A DNA stretch of 64,000 nucleotides, taken from positions 9,460,001-9,524,000 of the forward strand of contig NZ_CP114040.1 in the NCBI RefSeq assembly GCF_026965555.1, in the 5' to 3' direction. The stretch is from Nannocystis punicea (GTDB lineage: Bacteria > Myxococcota_A > Polyangia > Nannocystales > Nannocystaceae). The notes under the pieces are model-generated. The model made no database searches and was not told where the DNA came from. It was given only the letters and a program-made list of their open reading frames with translations. Below, piece by piece: positions 25,649 through 33,684 of the stretch; position 1 is the first letter of the stretch, and each line of letters starts with the position of its first letter. Both the position numbers and the translations under genes were made by a program.

Positions 25649-27331
25649 ATGGTGCCTGACCGCGACGCCCAGGTGATCGGCACGGTGCTCGAGAACCGTT
25701 ATCGCGTGCTCTCTCTGCTGGGCCGCGGCGGCATGGGCGACGTGTACGTCGGCGAAGACACCCGGCTCAGGCGCCGCTGCGCCCTGAAGATCCTCCACGC
25801 CAGGTTGGCCACGGACCGCACCAGCGTCGAGCGCTTCCTGCGAGAGGCGCAGATGATCGCCTCGCTCGACCACCCCAACATCGTCGACATCTACTCGTTC
25901 GGCGAGGAGCCGTCGGGGCTGGTGTTCTTCGCCATGGAGCTGCTGCAGGGCGTCGACCTCGACGCCCGCCTGCGCCAGCGCGCCGACCGGCCGTTCTCGA
26001 CCCACGACGCCTGCGTGTGGGCCGCGCAGATCGCCAAGGCCGTCGCCTGCGTCCACGACAACGGCCTCATCCACCGCGACCTCAAGGTCTCGAACGTCTT
26101 CCTGGCCCGCAAGCGCGACGGCGAGGAGATCTGCAAGCTGCTCGACTTCGGCATCGCCCGCGCCGAGGACAACTCCGAGCTGACCGAGACCGGCATCACC
26201 CTCGGCACGCCGAGCTACATGTCGCCGGAGCAGGTCCGCAACGCCAACGTCGACCGCCGCAGCGACATCTACTCGTTCGGCGTGGTCCTGTTCAAGCTGC
26301 TGACCGGCCGCGTCCCGTTCACCGGCGAGGCGATCCAGGTGGCGATGCAGCACTGCGAGACCCCGCCCCCGGCCCCGTCGAGCATCGCCCCGGCCGCCGG
26401 CATCTCGCCGGCGCTCGACGCCATTGTCCTCAAGGCCATGGCCAAAAAGCCAGGTGACCGCTATCAGTCGATGCAGGAGGTCGGTGTGGCGCTGGCCGAG
26501 CTCCTGCGCCACGAGGCCCCCGAGCTCGCCCCGGTCACCGTCGTCACCCTGCCCCCGCGCGACCCGCAGGCCGCCGTCGCCCCGCCTCCGCGCGCCCCGC
26601 AGGCCGCCGTCGCCCCGTCCCCGCGCGAGCCGACCCCCGTGCCCCCGCCCCGGCCGGCGGAGTCGGGCCTCGCCGCCACTCCGCACGACGCCGCCACTCC
26701 CGGCGAGGGCACCAAGACCAGCCCCACCACCGCGCTCCCGGCCCCGCAGCAGCGCCGCTCGCAGCGGGGGCTCGCCCTCGCCGGCGCCGGCCTGCTCGGC
26801 GTGGCCGCCGTCGCGTTCGCGCTGACCCGCGGCGACGACCCCACGCCCGCGCCGCAGGTCGTCGAATCCCCGCCCGCCGTCGCCGCGCCGACCGCCTCGC
26901 CCGAACCTCCGCCGCAGGCGCCCAGGGTCGAGCCGCCGCCGCAACCCGAGGCCCTCCCGCCGCCGCCCGAACAGCCGCCCGAGCCCGCGCCCCAGCCGGA
27001 GTCCAAGCCCCCGACGCCCGACGAGGCCCTCCCGCCGCTCGATCCCGAGGTCGAGCCCACGCCCGCCGTCGAGAAGAAGAAGGCCGCCGTCAAACCCGCG
27101 GCGCCGGCTGACCCGCTCAAGCAGATCGATCGCAAGGCCCAGAAGTGCCGCAAGACCTACAACGCGGTCGGCGGCCCGAAGATCGTCATCGACTACGCCG
27201 TCGGCCTCGACGGCAAGGTCACCCGCTCGGTGCCCTCCGTCAACGACGCCCTCGGCAAGTGCCTCGCCGACGCGGTGCAGTCGACCACCTTCGAGGCCAA
27301 GCTGGCGCTCGGCCGCAAGCTGTCCCTCTGA
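25649..27331 (+). CDS. Transmembrane Ser/Thr protein kinase with AgmX/PglI-like C-terminus
   Basis: A 560-aa protein. ATG 25649 has AGGAAG seven bases upstream; a TTG at 25628 is less likely. The kinase domain (about 10-285) is intact: LLGRGGMGDVYVGE P-loop, CALKIL lysine, IHRDLKVSNV catalytic loop, LLDFGIAR, and SPEQV. A Pro/Ala-rich juxtamembrane region leads to one membrane helix (about 375-395, LALAGAGLLGVAAVAFAL), a Pro/Glu-rich extracellular spacer, and a small C-terminal domain (about 485-560) with paired Cys (KCRKTYN, GKCLADAVQSTTFEAK) and GLDGKVTRS like the AgmX/PglI C-terminal or TonB-C fold. It is likely a sensor kinase of the Hanks type with a periplasmic TonB-C-like receiver. Confidence 0.88.
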   Translation: MVPDRDAQVIGTVLENRYRVLSLLGRGGMGDVYVGEDTRLRRRCALKILHARLATDRTSVERFLREAQMIASLDHPNIVDIYSFGEEPSGLVFFAMELLQGVDLDARLRQRADRPFSTHDACVWAAQIAKAVACVHDNGLIHRDLKVSNVFLARKRDGEEICKLLDFGIARAEDNSELTETGITLGTPSYMSPEQVRNANVDRRSDIYSFGVVLFKLLTGRVPFTGEAIQVAMQHCETPPPAPSSIAPAAGISPALDAIVLKAMAKKPGDRYQSMQEVGVALAELLRHEAPELAPVTVVTLPPRDPQAAVAPPPRAPQAAVAPSPREPTPVPPPRPAESGLAATPHDAATPGEGTKTSPTTALPAPQQRRSQRGLALAGAGLLGVAAVAFALTRGDDPTPAPQVVESPPAVAAPTASPEPPPQAPRVEPPPQPEALPPPPEQPPEPAPQPESKPPTPDEALPPLDPEVEPTPAVEKKKAAVKPAAPADPLKQIDRKAQKCRKTYNAVGGPKIVIDYAVGLDGKVTRSVPSVNDALGKCLADAVQSTTFEAKLALGRKLSL

Positions 27332-27356
27332 CCCGCGAGGGAGCGCCTGCCCCTCG

Positions 27357-27408
27357 AGGCATGTTCGATCGAACATGCCTATCATGACATGTCTATTTGG
27401 ACATTCCA
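27357..27408. repeat. Perfect 24-bp palindrome plus second hairpin after kinase gene
   Basis: 27357-27380 is a perfect palindrome with half-site AGGCATGTTCGA. A less regular copy (GACATGTCTATTTGGACATT) follows at 27386-27405. They lie between the convergent kinase (ends 27331) and lipoprotein gene (3' end 27451), where a bidirectional terminator would be expected. Confidence 0.75.
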
Positions 27409-27450
27409 AGAGAGACATGCCGCGCGACTCGCCGCCGCCGCGCCGGCGGC

Positions 27451-28272
27451 TCAGGGCGTCTTGGCCTGCGCGCAGTGGGCGATCGACGAGTTGAACGAGT
27501 CCTGGACGATCTTCGCGCGCATGGCCGGGTCCTTGACCGAGGCGAGGCTGGGATAGAACTCGCGGTAGACCGCCAGCGCCGCCTGGCAGTCGCCGGCGCG
27601 GCCGAGGCAGGTCGCGGCGGTGTGGAACAGGGCCTGCGGGCTGTCGCGGATCTGCGAGTCCTCCGGCCCCTGCGGCTTGACCCTGGGGATCAGCGCGCGG
27701 GCGACGTCGAGGGCCGCCTTGCAGTCCGCGGCGGACCTCTTGTTCATGTACGCGCCGTCGGACAGCTCGAAGTAGGCGCGCAGCAGGCGGTCGCGGTCGG
27801 TCGAGTCGCCCCCGCGGCAGCGCATCCCCGCCAGCGATTCGGCGGTGGCCGCGGCCCGCTCGGGGTGCATGTTGGTCTCTTCCTGGTACCACCGCGCGAC
27901 CCGCTGCTTGCCCTCCTGGCAGCGGCCGATCAGCATCTCGCACATGCCGCGGGTCACGGCCAGGCGCGCGTCGACCTTGGGGTCGATCGCGTGGAGCTCG
28001 TCGAGGTCGGCGAGGCAGCCCTTGCCGTCGTCGAAGTTCATCTTGCGCATCGCCGAGGCCACGAGTTCGCCGATCTCGGCCGTCGGCGGCACGTGAGTCA
28101 CCGGCGGCGGACCCGGCGGAATGGCCTGCACCGGCTCGACCACGACCGTGCCCTCGCACGCGCACTCGCACACCGGGCACCGGTCCTCCACGGGCAACGG
28201 GGGCCGCTCGTCGCACGCGGCGGCGCTCCACATCCACGATAGCAACCACCAGGAGCTCCGTCGCACTCGCAT
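27451..28272 (-). CDS. Cys-rich lipoprotein with TPR-like helices
   Basis: A 273-aa lipoprotein. ATG 28272 is chosen (GAGG upstream); GTG 28278 adds two residues. The signal peptide ends WWLLSWMWSAAAC with the lipobox Cys, followed by a Cys cluster (RCPVCECACEG). The remainder is helical, with Cys-containing repeats such as CLADLDELHAIDPKVDARLA and CQAALAVYREFYPSL, resembling TPR/Sel1-like repeats used for protein binding. No enzymatic motif is present. It converges with the Ser/Thr kinase and could be a substrate or partner, but only its position suggests this. Confidence 0.6.
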   Translation of the reverse strand: MRVRRSSWWLLSWMWSAAACDERPPLPVEDRCPVCECACEGTVVVEPVQAIPPGPPPVTHVPPTAEIGELVASAMRKMNFDDGKGCLADLDELHAIDPKVDARLAVTRGMCEMLIGRCQEGKQRVARWYQEETNMHPERAAATAESLAGMRCRGGDSTDRDRLLRAYFELSDGAYMNKRSAADCKAALDVARALIPRVKPQGPEDSQIRDSPQALFHTAATCLGRAGDCQAALAVYREFYPSLASVKDPAMRAKIVQDSFNSSIAHCAQAKTP

Positions 28273-28892
28273 CGTCACCTCATTTCAATGGGGCTCTGCT
28301 CCGACTCGCACGTCGCCTCGACCTGAGAATCTGTCCGGCACAGCCCGGCTCGGCGAGCGTGAGCGACCCATGACGGGAACAGGACGACTGCAGTGTAGCT
28401 CCTGGGAAGCCCGGAGCGAATCGCGGCCGAAGTCGCGCCATACGGGAGGCCCCACCCCGCTCATCCGGAGCTTCACGACCGGTCGCGTGAATTTCCGCCG
28501 GATACCACCCGAGCGAAGACCACTTCGAGGTTCAACCCCCGACAGCGGGAGCGAGCGAAGCGGCGCAACCTGACTCGCTCGCTCCCTCGATCGGCGTCGA
28601 GCGGGCGCGAAGCTCGATGAGCAGCGAGAGGCGGTGAAGCCTCTCCAGCGCCTTCGGGGCCGCGAGCACCACGTCCTCGCACTCTCGAATTGTAGGGCCG
28701 AGAGCTCACCGGCTCCGAACGAGGTGCCCACCAGGCTCATCCTCTCCGAAACCGGCTGTCGCGCCGACGCTCGGCCCCACCTGGCGGAGCCACGCCGCGC
28801 GGCCGTCCATGCGACGCGCATCAGGAGGCATGCCCGATCGCACATGCCCCATGGAGCATGTTCTTGAACACATGCCCCGGGCGACATGTCCT
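28273..28892. other. 620-bp gap with hairpin cluster next to recN
   Basis: Nothing gene-like is seen between 28273 and about 28825. From 28828 to the recN 3' end lie overlapping copies of the dispersed element: GGCATGCCCGATCGCACATG, CATGCCCCATGGAGCATG, TTCTTGAA, CATGCCCCGGGCGACATG and ACATGTCCTTCAGGACT. The last one overlaps the recN stop codon. Confidence 0.65.
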
Positions 28893-30629
28893 TCAGGACT
28901 GGCTGGCCTGAGCGCGCCGGCCGGAGCGGGGCTCCTTCTTGCGGGCCGGCGTCGCGCGGGCCTCGGCGATCAGCGCGTGCGCGTGTTCGCGGGCGCTGCT
29001 GGTCACGCGCGAGCCGCCGAGCATGCGGGCCAGCTCCTCCACGCGCTCCTCGTCGGACAGCTTGACCACGCGGGTGATCGTGCGGCCGGCCTGGGTGTGC
29101 TTCTCGACGCGGAAGTGGGCGTCGGCGAACGCGGCGATCTGCGGCAGGTGGGTGATGCAGAGCACCTGGCGCTGGCGCGACGCCGCGTGCAGGCGGCGGC
29201 CGATCGCCTCGGCCACCGCGCCGCCGACCCCGGCGTCGACCTCGTCGAACACGTAGGTCGTGACGCTGTCGCCGGTCGACAGCACGCTCTTGACCGCCAG
29301 CAGCACGCGCGACAGCTCGCCGCCCGAGGCGACCCGGTTGAGCGGCGCGACCGGCTCGCCCGGGTTGGCCGAGAACATGAACTCGACCTTGTCGAGCCCG
29401 CGCGGCCCGAGCTGCGCCGGCGGCAGCGCCTCCACCCGGGCCTCCAGCCGCGCGCGCGGGATGTGCAGCGCCGCCAGCTCGGCCTCGACCGCGCGCGCCA
29501 GCCCCTCGGCGGCCGCGGCCCGGCGGGCGTGCAGCTGCGCCGCGCGCTGCAGGCACTTGCCGAGCAGCTCCTGCTCGCGGGCGTCGAGCGCCTCGAGGTG
29601 CGAATCGGCGTGCTCGAGCTGCGACAGCTCGTCGCGCATCGCCGTCAGCCGGGCCGGCAGCGCCTCGAGGTCGCCGCCGTGCTTGCGCTTCAGCGTCTCG
29701 AGCTCGTGCAGGCGCTCCTCGACCTGCTCCAGATCACCTGGCTCGAAGGACATCTCGTTGGCGAACCGGGCCGCTGCCGCGGCTGCCTCCTCGCACGCCA
29801 CCTGGGCCGCGACCAGCTGCTCCTGGATCTCCCCGAGCAGGCGCGAGCTGTCGGCGCCGCGGCGGGCCTCGTCGAGGAGGATCGCCAGGCGGCCCGCGAT
29901 CGCGTCGTCCGATTCGTAGAGCACGTCGTGGGCCTGGCGGGCGAACGCGGTCCAGCGGTGGGCGTCGCGCAGCAGCACCGCCCGCTGGCGCAGCGCCGCC
30001 AGCTCGCCCGGCTCCGGACTGACGCGATCGATCTCCTCGATCTGGAAGCGCAGGAAGTCGGCCCGCGCCGCGCCCTCGGCCGCGCGCCGGCGCAGGTCGG
30101 CCGCCGCCTGGGCTGCCGCCTGCCACTCGCGGTACTGCTCGGCGTAGGCCGTGGTCTCGCCGTCGAGCCCGGCGTAGGCGTCGAGCAGATCGATGTGACG
30201 GGCGACGTGGGTCAGCGAGTGGTGCTCGTGCTGGCTGCAGATGTCGATGAGCTGCTCGCCGACCCGCTCGAGCATCCCCTGGGTGGTGAGCACCGCCTGG
30301 ACCACCGAGCGCCCGCGGCCGGCCCGGCCGACCACCCGCTCGAGCACCAGCGCCTCGCGGCCCTCGCCGATCCCCAGCTCGTCGAGCGCCGGCGCCAGCC
30401 GCCGCAGCGACCCGGCGTCGAGCTCGAACTGCGCGCTGGCCCGGGCCGCGTCGGCCCCCTGGCGCACGATCTCGGCCCGCCCGCGGGCCCCTCGCAGCAG
30501 CGCCAGGGCGTCGACGATGATCGACTTGCCCGCGCCCGTCTCACCGGTGAGCACGTTCATCCCGCGCCCCAGCTCGAGGGCGACGTCGTCGAGCAGGGCG
30601 AGCCCGCGGATGTGCAGATAGCTGAGCAC
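28893..30629 (-). CDS. recN: DNA repair ATPase RecN
   Basis: A 578-aa SMC-like protein of normal length, start GTG 30629. The N-terminal ATPase half has the Walker A GETGAGKSIIVDAL, a Q-loop region (LIDICSQHEHHSL), two long coiled-coil stretches (about 155-360) around the central arm, then the ABC signature NRVASGGELSRVLLA and Walker B TYVFDEVDAGVGG, ending with the His-switch LCITHLPQIAAFADAHF. RecN organises broken DNA ends for recombinational repair. The stop TGA lies in the loop of a dispersed ACATGTCC hairpin. nadK follows 40 bp upstream on the same strand, an arrangement common in bacteria. Confidence 0.96.
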   Translation of the reverse strand: MLSYLHIRGLALLDDVALELGRGMNVLTGETGAGKSIIVDALALLRGARGRAEIVRQGADAARASAQFELDAGSLRRLAPALDELGIGEGREALVLERVVGRAGRGRSVVQAVLTTQGMLERVGEQLIDICSQHEHHSLTHVARHIDLLDAYAGLDGETTAYAEQYREWQAAAQAAADLRRRAAEGAARADFLRFQIEEIDRVSPEPGELAALRQRAVLLRDAHRWTAFARQAHDVLYESDDAIAGRLAILLDEARRGADSSRLLGEIQEQLVAAQVACEEAAAAAARFANEMSFEPGDLEQVEERLHELETLKRKHGGDLEALPARLTAMRDELSQLEHADSHLEALDAREQELLGKCLQRAAQLHARRAAAAEGLARAVEAELAALHIPRARLEARVEALPPAQLGPRGLDKVEFMFSANPGEPVAPLNRVASGGELSRVLLAVKSVLSTGDSVTTYVFDEVDAGVGGAVAEAIGRRLHAASRQRQVLCITHLPQIAAFADAHFRVEKHTQAGRTITRVVKLSDEERVEELARMLGGSRVTSSAREHAHALIAEARATPARKKEPRSGRRAQASQS

Positions 30630-30668
30630 GACGGCGCTATAGCATGCGCACCGCCGCGCGTCAGCGCG

Positions 30669-31586
30669 TCAGCGCGTGCGGCCGCCGGTGCCGGCGCTCC
30701 AGCCGAGTTTGGTCGCCAGCACCCGGAACACGCTGTACTCCGGGGGGCACAGGCGCAGCGGGTCCGGCGCGGCGTCGATGACGACGCGATCGCCGAGCTC
30801 GAGCGACACGCTGGTCTGGCCGTCGATCGTCAAGAAGGCTCCGCCCTCGACCGGGCCCTCGTAGGTGATCTCGATCAGCGACGCGGCGTCGACGACCACC
30901 GGCCGGTGCGTCAGGCTGTGCGGGCAGATCGGCGAGATCGTGAAGGCAGTCGCCGACGGAGCGACGATCGGGCCCCCGGCCGCCAGGTTGTAGGCGGTCG
31001 AGCCCATCGGCGTGCACACGATCAACCCGTCGGCCTTGTAGGTCGCCATGAACTGGCCGCCGACGTCGGTCGCCAGCGACAACAGCCGCGGGAATTCGCC
31101 GTGCTTGATGTACGCGTCGTTGCAGGCCGTCTCGCGCAGGAACACCCGGCCGCCGCGCTGCAGCTCGACCTGCATGCGCAGCCGCGGCTCCCACGCCAGC
31201 TCGCCGTGGACCGCCGCCGCCAGCCCGATCTCCCCCTGCTCCGCCTGGTACGCGGTGAGGAAGCCGAGGTCGCCGAGGTTGATGCCCAGCACCGGCACGC
31301 CGGCGTCGGCCGCCCACCGGCTGGCGCGCAGCAGCGTGCCGTCGCCGCCGAGCGCCACCACCAGGTCGCAGTCCTCGGCCATGCCCTCGCAGTTCGGTAC
31401 GACCTCGGCGCCCTCGCGCCGCAGCGCCTCGGCGCCGTCGCCCTCGAGCAGCGCGCACACCTTGACCGCGACGGCGTGCTCGCGCAGCCAGCGGGTGGCG
31501 TTGACGGTCGCCTCGAACGCCCGCGCTCCGTCGCGCGGATAAAGGAGGACGCGGCGGACCGCGGGGATGGGCACACGCTTCGACAT
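30669..31586 (-). CDS. nadK: NAD kinase
   Basis: A 305-aa protein. ATG 31586 overlaps the stop of the response regulator gene (ATGA), so the two are coupled; the longer open frame upstream is a shadow. Family motifs are present: VVALGGDGTLLRASR (GGDG catalytic motif), GINLGDLGFLT, ETACNDAYIKHG (NE/D-type motif) and DGLIVCTPMGSTAYNLAAGG. It phosphorylates NAD to NADP with ATP or polyphosphate in the cytoplasm. It is followed by recN, suggesting an operon RR-nadK-recN. Confidence 0.95.
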   Translation of the reverse strand: MSKRVPIPAVRRVLLYPRDGARAFEATVNATRWLREHAVAVKVCALLEGDGAEALRREGAEVVPNCEGMAEDCDLVVALGGDGTLLRASRWAADAGVPVLGINLGDLGFLTAYQAEQGEIGLAAAVHGELAWEPRLRMQVELQRGGRVFLRETACNDAYIKHGEFPRLLSLATDVGGQFMATYKADGLIVCTPMGSTAYNLAAGGPIVAPSATAFTISPICPHSLTHRPVVVDAASLIEITYEGPVEGGAFLTIDGQTSVSLELGDRVVIDAAPDPLRLCPPEYSVFRVLATKLGWSAGTGGRTR

Positions 31587-32527
31587 CAGTCGTCGGGCGA
31601 GTAGAGGTAACCCTGGTGCTGGAACAGGCAGATCTTGCCGCCCTGCTCGCGCCGGGCCCGCTCGAGCGCCGCGTCGACCAGGTCGAGGAGGTCCTGCAGC
31701 GAGCGGGTGTCCTTGTTGGGATAGAACGACACCCCGATCGACACCGAGAAGCCGTTGACTGCGGCGGCGCGGGCCGCCGAGGGGTGAAGCAGCGGCCGCC
31801 GGGCCTCGCGCGCCACCCGCTCGGCGACCGTCAGCGCCCCGGGGAAGTGCGTGTTGGGCAGCACCAGCAAGAAGCCGCGGTCGTCGGTGCGGTGCACGAG
31901 GTCGATCTTGCGGACGTTGCCCTCGATGATCGCGTGCAGCGCCGGCGTCAGCTCGACCGCCGGCCGCGCACTCTCGGCGACCTCGTCGACCTCGACCCGC
32001 AGGCAGGCCAGCGGGTCGCTGTAGCGCTCGGCCCGCTCGAACTCCTCCTGGAGGCGGCGGCGGAACTCGTCGGGCGGCAGCACGACCCGCCGCGCCCGCG
32101 GCCCGTCGCCCTCGGCGCCGTCGCCGAGCGAGAACTGCGCCCGGGTCCGCAGCAGCACGTCGATGCGCGCGCGCAGCTCGTCGGCGTTGTAAGGCTTGCC
32201 GAGGTAGTCGTCGGCGCCGCTGCGGAGGCCCTCGACGCGGGCGTTGACCGAGTTGCGGGTGCTGACCATGAGGACCGGCAGGAACCCGCTGGCCTTGGCC
32301 TTGAGGATCCGGCACACCTCGAGGCCGCCGATCTTGGGCATGACGACGTCGAGCATGACCAGCGCCGGGCGCTCCCGGTTGAACAGCTCGAGCACCTGCT
32401 GCCCGTCGGTCGCCTCGACCACCACGAAGCCCGCGTCGGTGAGGACCGAGCGGGCCGTCGCGCGATCTCCCGGCGAATCGTCGGCGACCAGGATCTTCAC
32501 GCCGGAGCTGGATGGGGCCGCCGTCAC
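31586..32527 (-). CDS. Response regulator with degenerate GGDEF-like output domain
   Basis: 313 aa from GTG 32527; another GTG at 32575 would add 16 residues without family similarity. The receiver domain (about 10-125) has VADDSPGDRA acidic pocket, phospho-acceptor Asp in LVMLDVVMPKIGG, Thr/Ser switch (VLMVSTRN) and Lys in YLGKPYN. The C-terminal domain (about 160-305) has diguanylate cyclase topology (VSIGVSFYPNKDTRSLQDLL), but GGDEF is replaced by RTDDRGFLLVLP, so it probably makes no cyclic di-GMP and may bind nucleotide or act as an adaptor. No histidine kinase is adjacent. Confidence 0.82.
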   Translation of the reverse strand: MTAAPSSSGVKILVADDSPGDRATARSVLTDAGFVVVEATDGQQVLELFNRERPALVMLDVVMPKIGGLEVCRILKAKASGFLPVLMVSTRNSVNARVEGLRSGADDYLGKPYNADELRARIDVLLRTRAQFSLGDGAEGDGPRARRVVLPPDEFRRRLQEEFERAERYSDPLACLRVEVDEVAESARPAVELTPALHAIIEGNVRKIDLVHRTDDRGFLLVLPNTHFPGALTVAERVAREARRPLLHPSAARAAAVNGFSVSIGVSFYPNKDTRSLQDLLDLVDAALERARREQGGKICLFQHQGYLYSPDD

Positions 32528-32783
32528 GCCGTTCAGCTTACCTTCAGGCCCGCCGGGCCGTGACCCTTCAGGCACCCGAAGGGCCGAGGGGGTTGTGTCT
32601 GGCCGCGAACCACTGCCCCCAGTATGGCCGAGTCGCCGCCGGGGGCCCAGCCCTCCCCGCGGCGGGGGTCCCGGTAGAGATCGCCCATCCGCGACCGCCG
32701 CCGGGCATGTGAGTCTGAGCCCGAACCTCGCGCGCCGTCCCGGTCAGGAGCCTTGCGAGCGACGCTCACGCCGCGTCCTGCGC

Positions 32784-32812
32784 TTGACAGCCCCGGGGTG
32801 CTCGCGTATCCA
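32784..32812 (+). promoter_or_regulatory. Candidate promoter of rplM-rpsI, probably near-leaderless
   Basis: TTGACA (32784-32789) and TATCCA (32807-32812) are separated by 17 bp. A start site about 7 bp after the -10 would lie only about 4 nt before ATG 32823, and no Shine-Dalgarno sequence precedes that ATG, consistent with a leaderless or near-leaderless message. Confidence 0.6.
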
Positions 32813-32822
32813 TCCCCGTCCC

Positions 32823-33257
32823 ATGGGTACGCACTACCCCAATCCCGCCGATATCCGCCGCGACTGGCTGCTGATCGACCTCACCGGTCTCACGGTCGGC
32901 CGCGCTGCCAGTCAGATCGCCAACATCCTTCGCGGCAAGCACAAGGCCACGTTCACCCCGCATCTCGATGTGGGTGACTTCGTGATCTGCATCAACGCCG
33001 ACAAGGTCAAGCTCACCGGCGACAAGCTCGACAAGAAGTTTTACTACTTCAACTCGGGCTTCCCGGGCGGCATGAAGTCCGCCTCGGCGCGCACCCTGCT
33101 CGCCAAGAAGCCGGAAGAGCTGATCACCATCGCCGTCCGCCGCATGCTTCCCCGCTCGCCGCTGGGTCGCGCCACCGTGAGCAAGCTCAAGGTGTTCGCC
33201 GGGCCCGAGCACAACCACCAGGCGCAGCAGCCCAAGCCTTACAAGCTCCCGTTCTGA
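32823..33257 (+). CDS. rplM: 50S ribosomal protein L13
   Basis: A 144-aa protein of normal length. ATG 32823 is the start of conserved sequence; the long frame upstream is noise. Family motifs include WLLIDLTGLTVGRAASQIAN, LRGKHKATFTPHLDVGDFV, and VRRMLPRSPLGRA followed by KVFAGPEHNHQAQQP. L13 binds 23S rRNA early in large-subunit assembly. rpsI follows after 28 bp, the usual bacterial pair. Confidence 0.98.
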   Translation: MGTHYPNPADIRRDWLLIDLTGLTVGRAASQIANILRGKHKATFTPHLDVGDFVICINADKVKLTGDKLDKKFYYFNSGFPGGMKSASARTLLAKKPEELITIAVRRMLPRSPLGRATVSKLKVFAGPEHNHQAQQPKPYKLPF

Positions 33258-33285
33258 ACTCCAGTCTCATTCCACGGTTCGTCTC

Positions 33286-33684
33286 ATGGCCAAAGACACG
33301 ATGAAGTACTACGCCACCGGCCGCCGCAAGAGCGCGGTCGCCCGCGTGTGGCTGTTCCCCGGCGAAGGCAAGATCCTGATCAACCGCCGCGAGGCTGACA
33401 GCTACCTCTGCCGCCCGACCAACCTCAAGCTCATCGAGCAGCCCCTGGTCGCCGCCGGTAGCCGCGAGAAGTACGACGTGTGGGCCACCGCCAACGGCGG
33501 CGGTCTGTCCGGCCAGGCCGGCGCGATCCGCCTCGGCATCGCCCGCGCTCTCCTCCAGGTCGACCCCGAGGCCCGCAGTGCCCTCAAGCACGCCGGCTAC
33601 CTCACCCGCGACTCCCGCGCCGTCGAGCGCAAGAAGTACGGCCGCGCCGGCGCCCGCCGTCGCTTCCAGTTCAGCAAGCGCTGA
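33286..33684 (+). CDS. rpsI: 30S ribosomal protein S9
   Basis: A 132-aa protein with the S9 pattern: YYATGRRKSAVARVWLFPG, GGLSGQAGAIRLGIARALL and the terminal KKYGRAGARRRFQFSKR whose basic tail reaches the P-site tRNA. It has no clear Shine-Dalgarno sequence and is likely translated with rplM. A large tandem repeat array begins after its stop. Confidence 0.98.
   Translation: MAKDTMKYYATGRRKSAVARVWLFPGEGKILINRREADSYLCRPTNLKLIEQPLVAAGSREKYDVWATANGGGLSGQAGAIRLGIARALLQVDPEARSALKHAGYLTRDSRAVERKKYGRAGARRRFQFSKR

Noticed and set aside
31586..32527. Active diguanylate cyclase
   Set aside because: The GGDEF signature is replaced by TDDRG; only the overall fold is retained.
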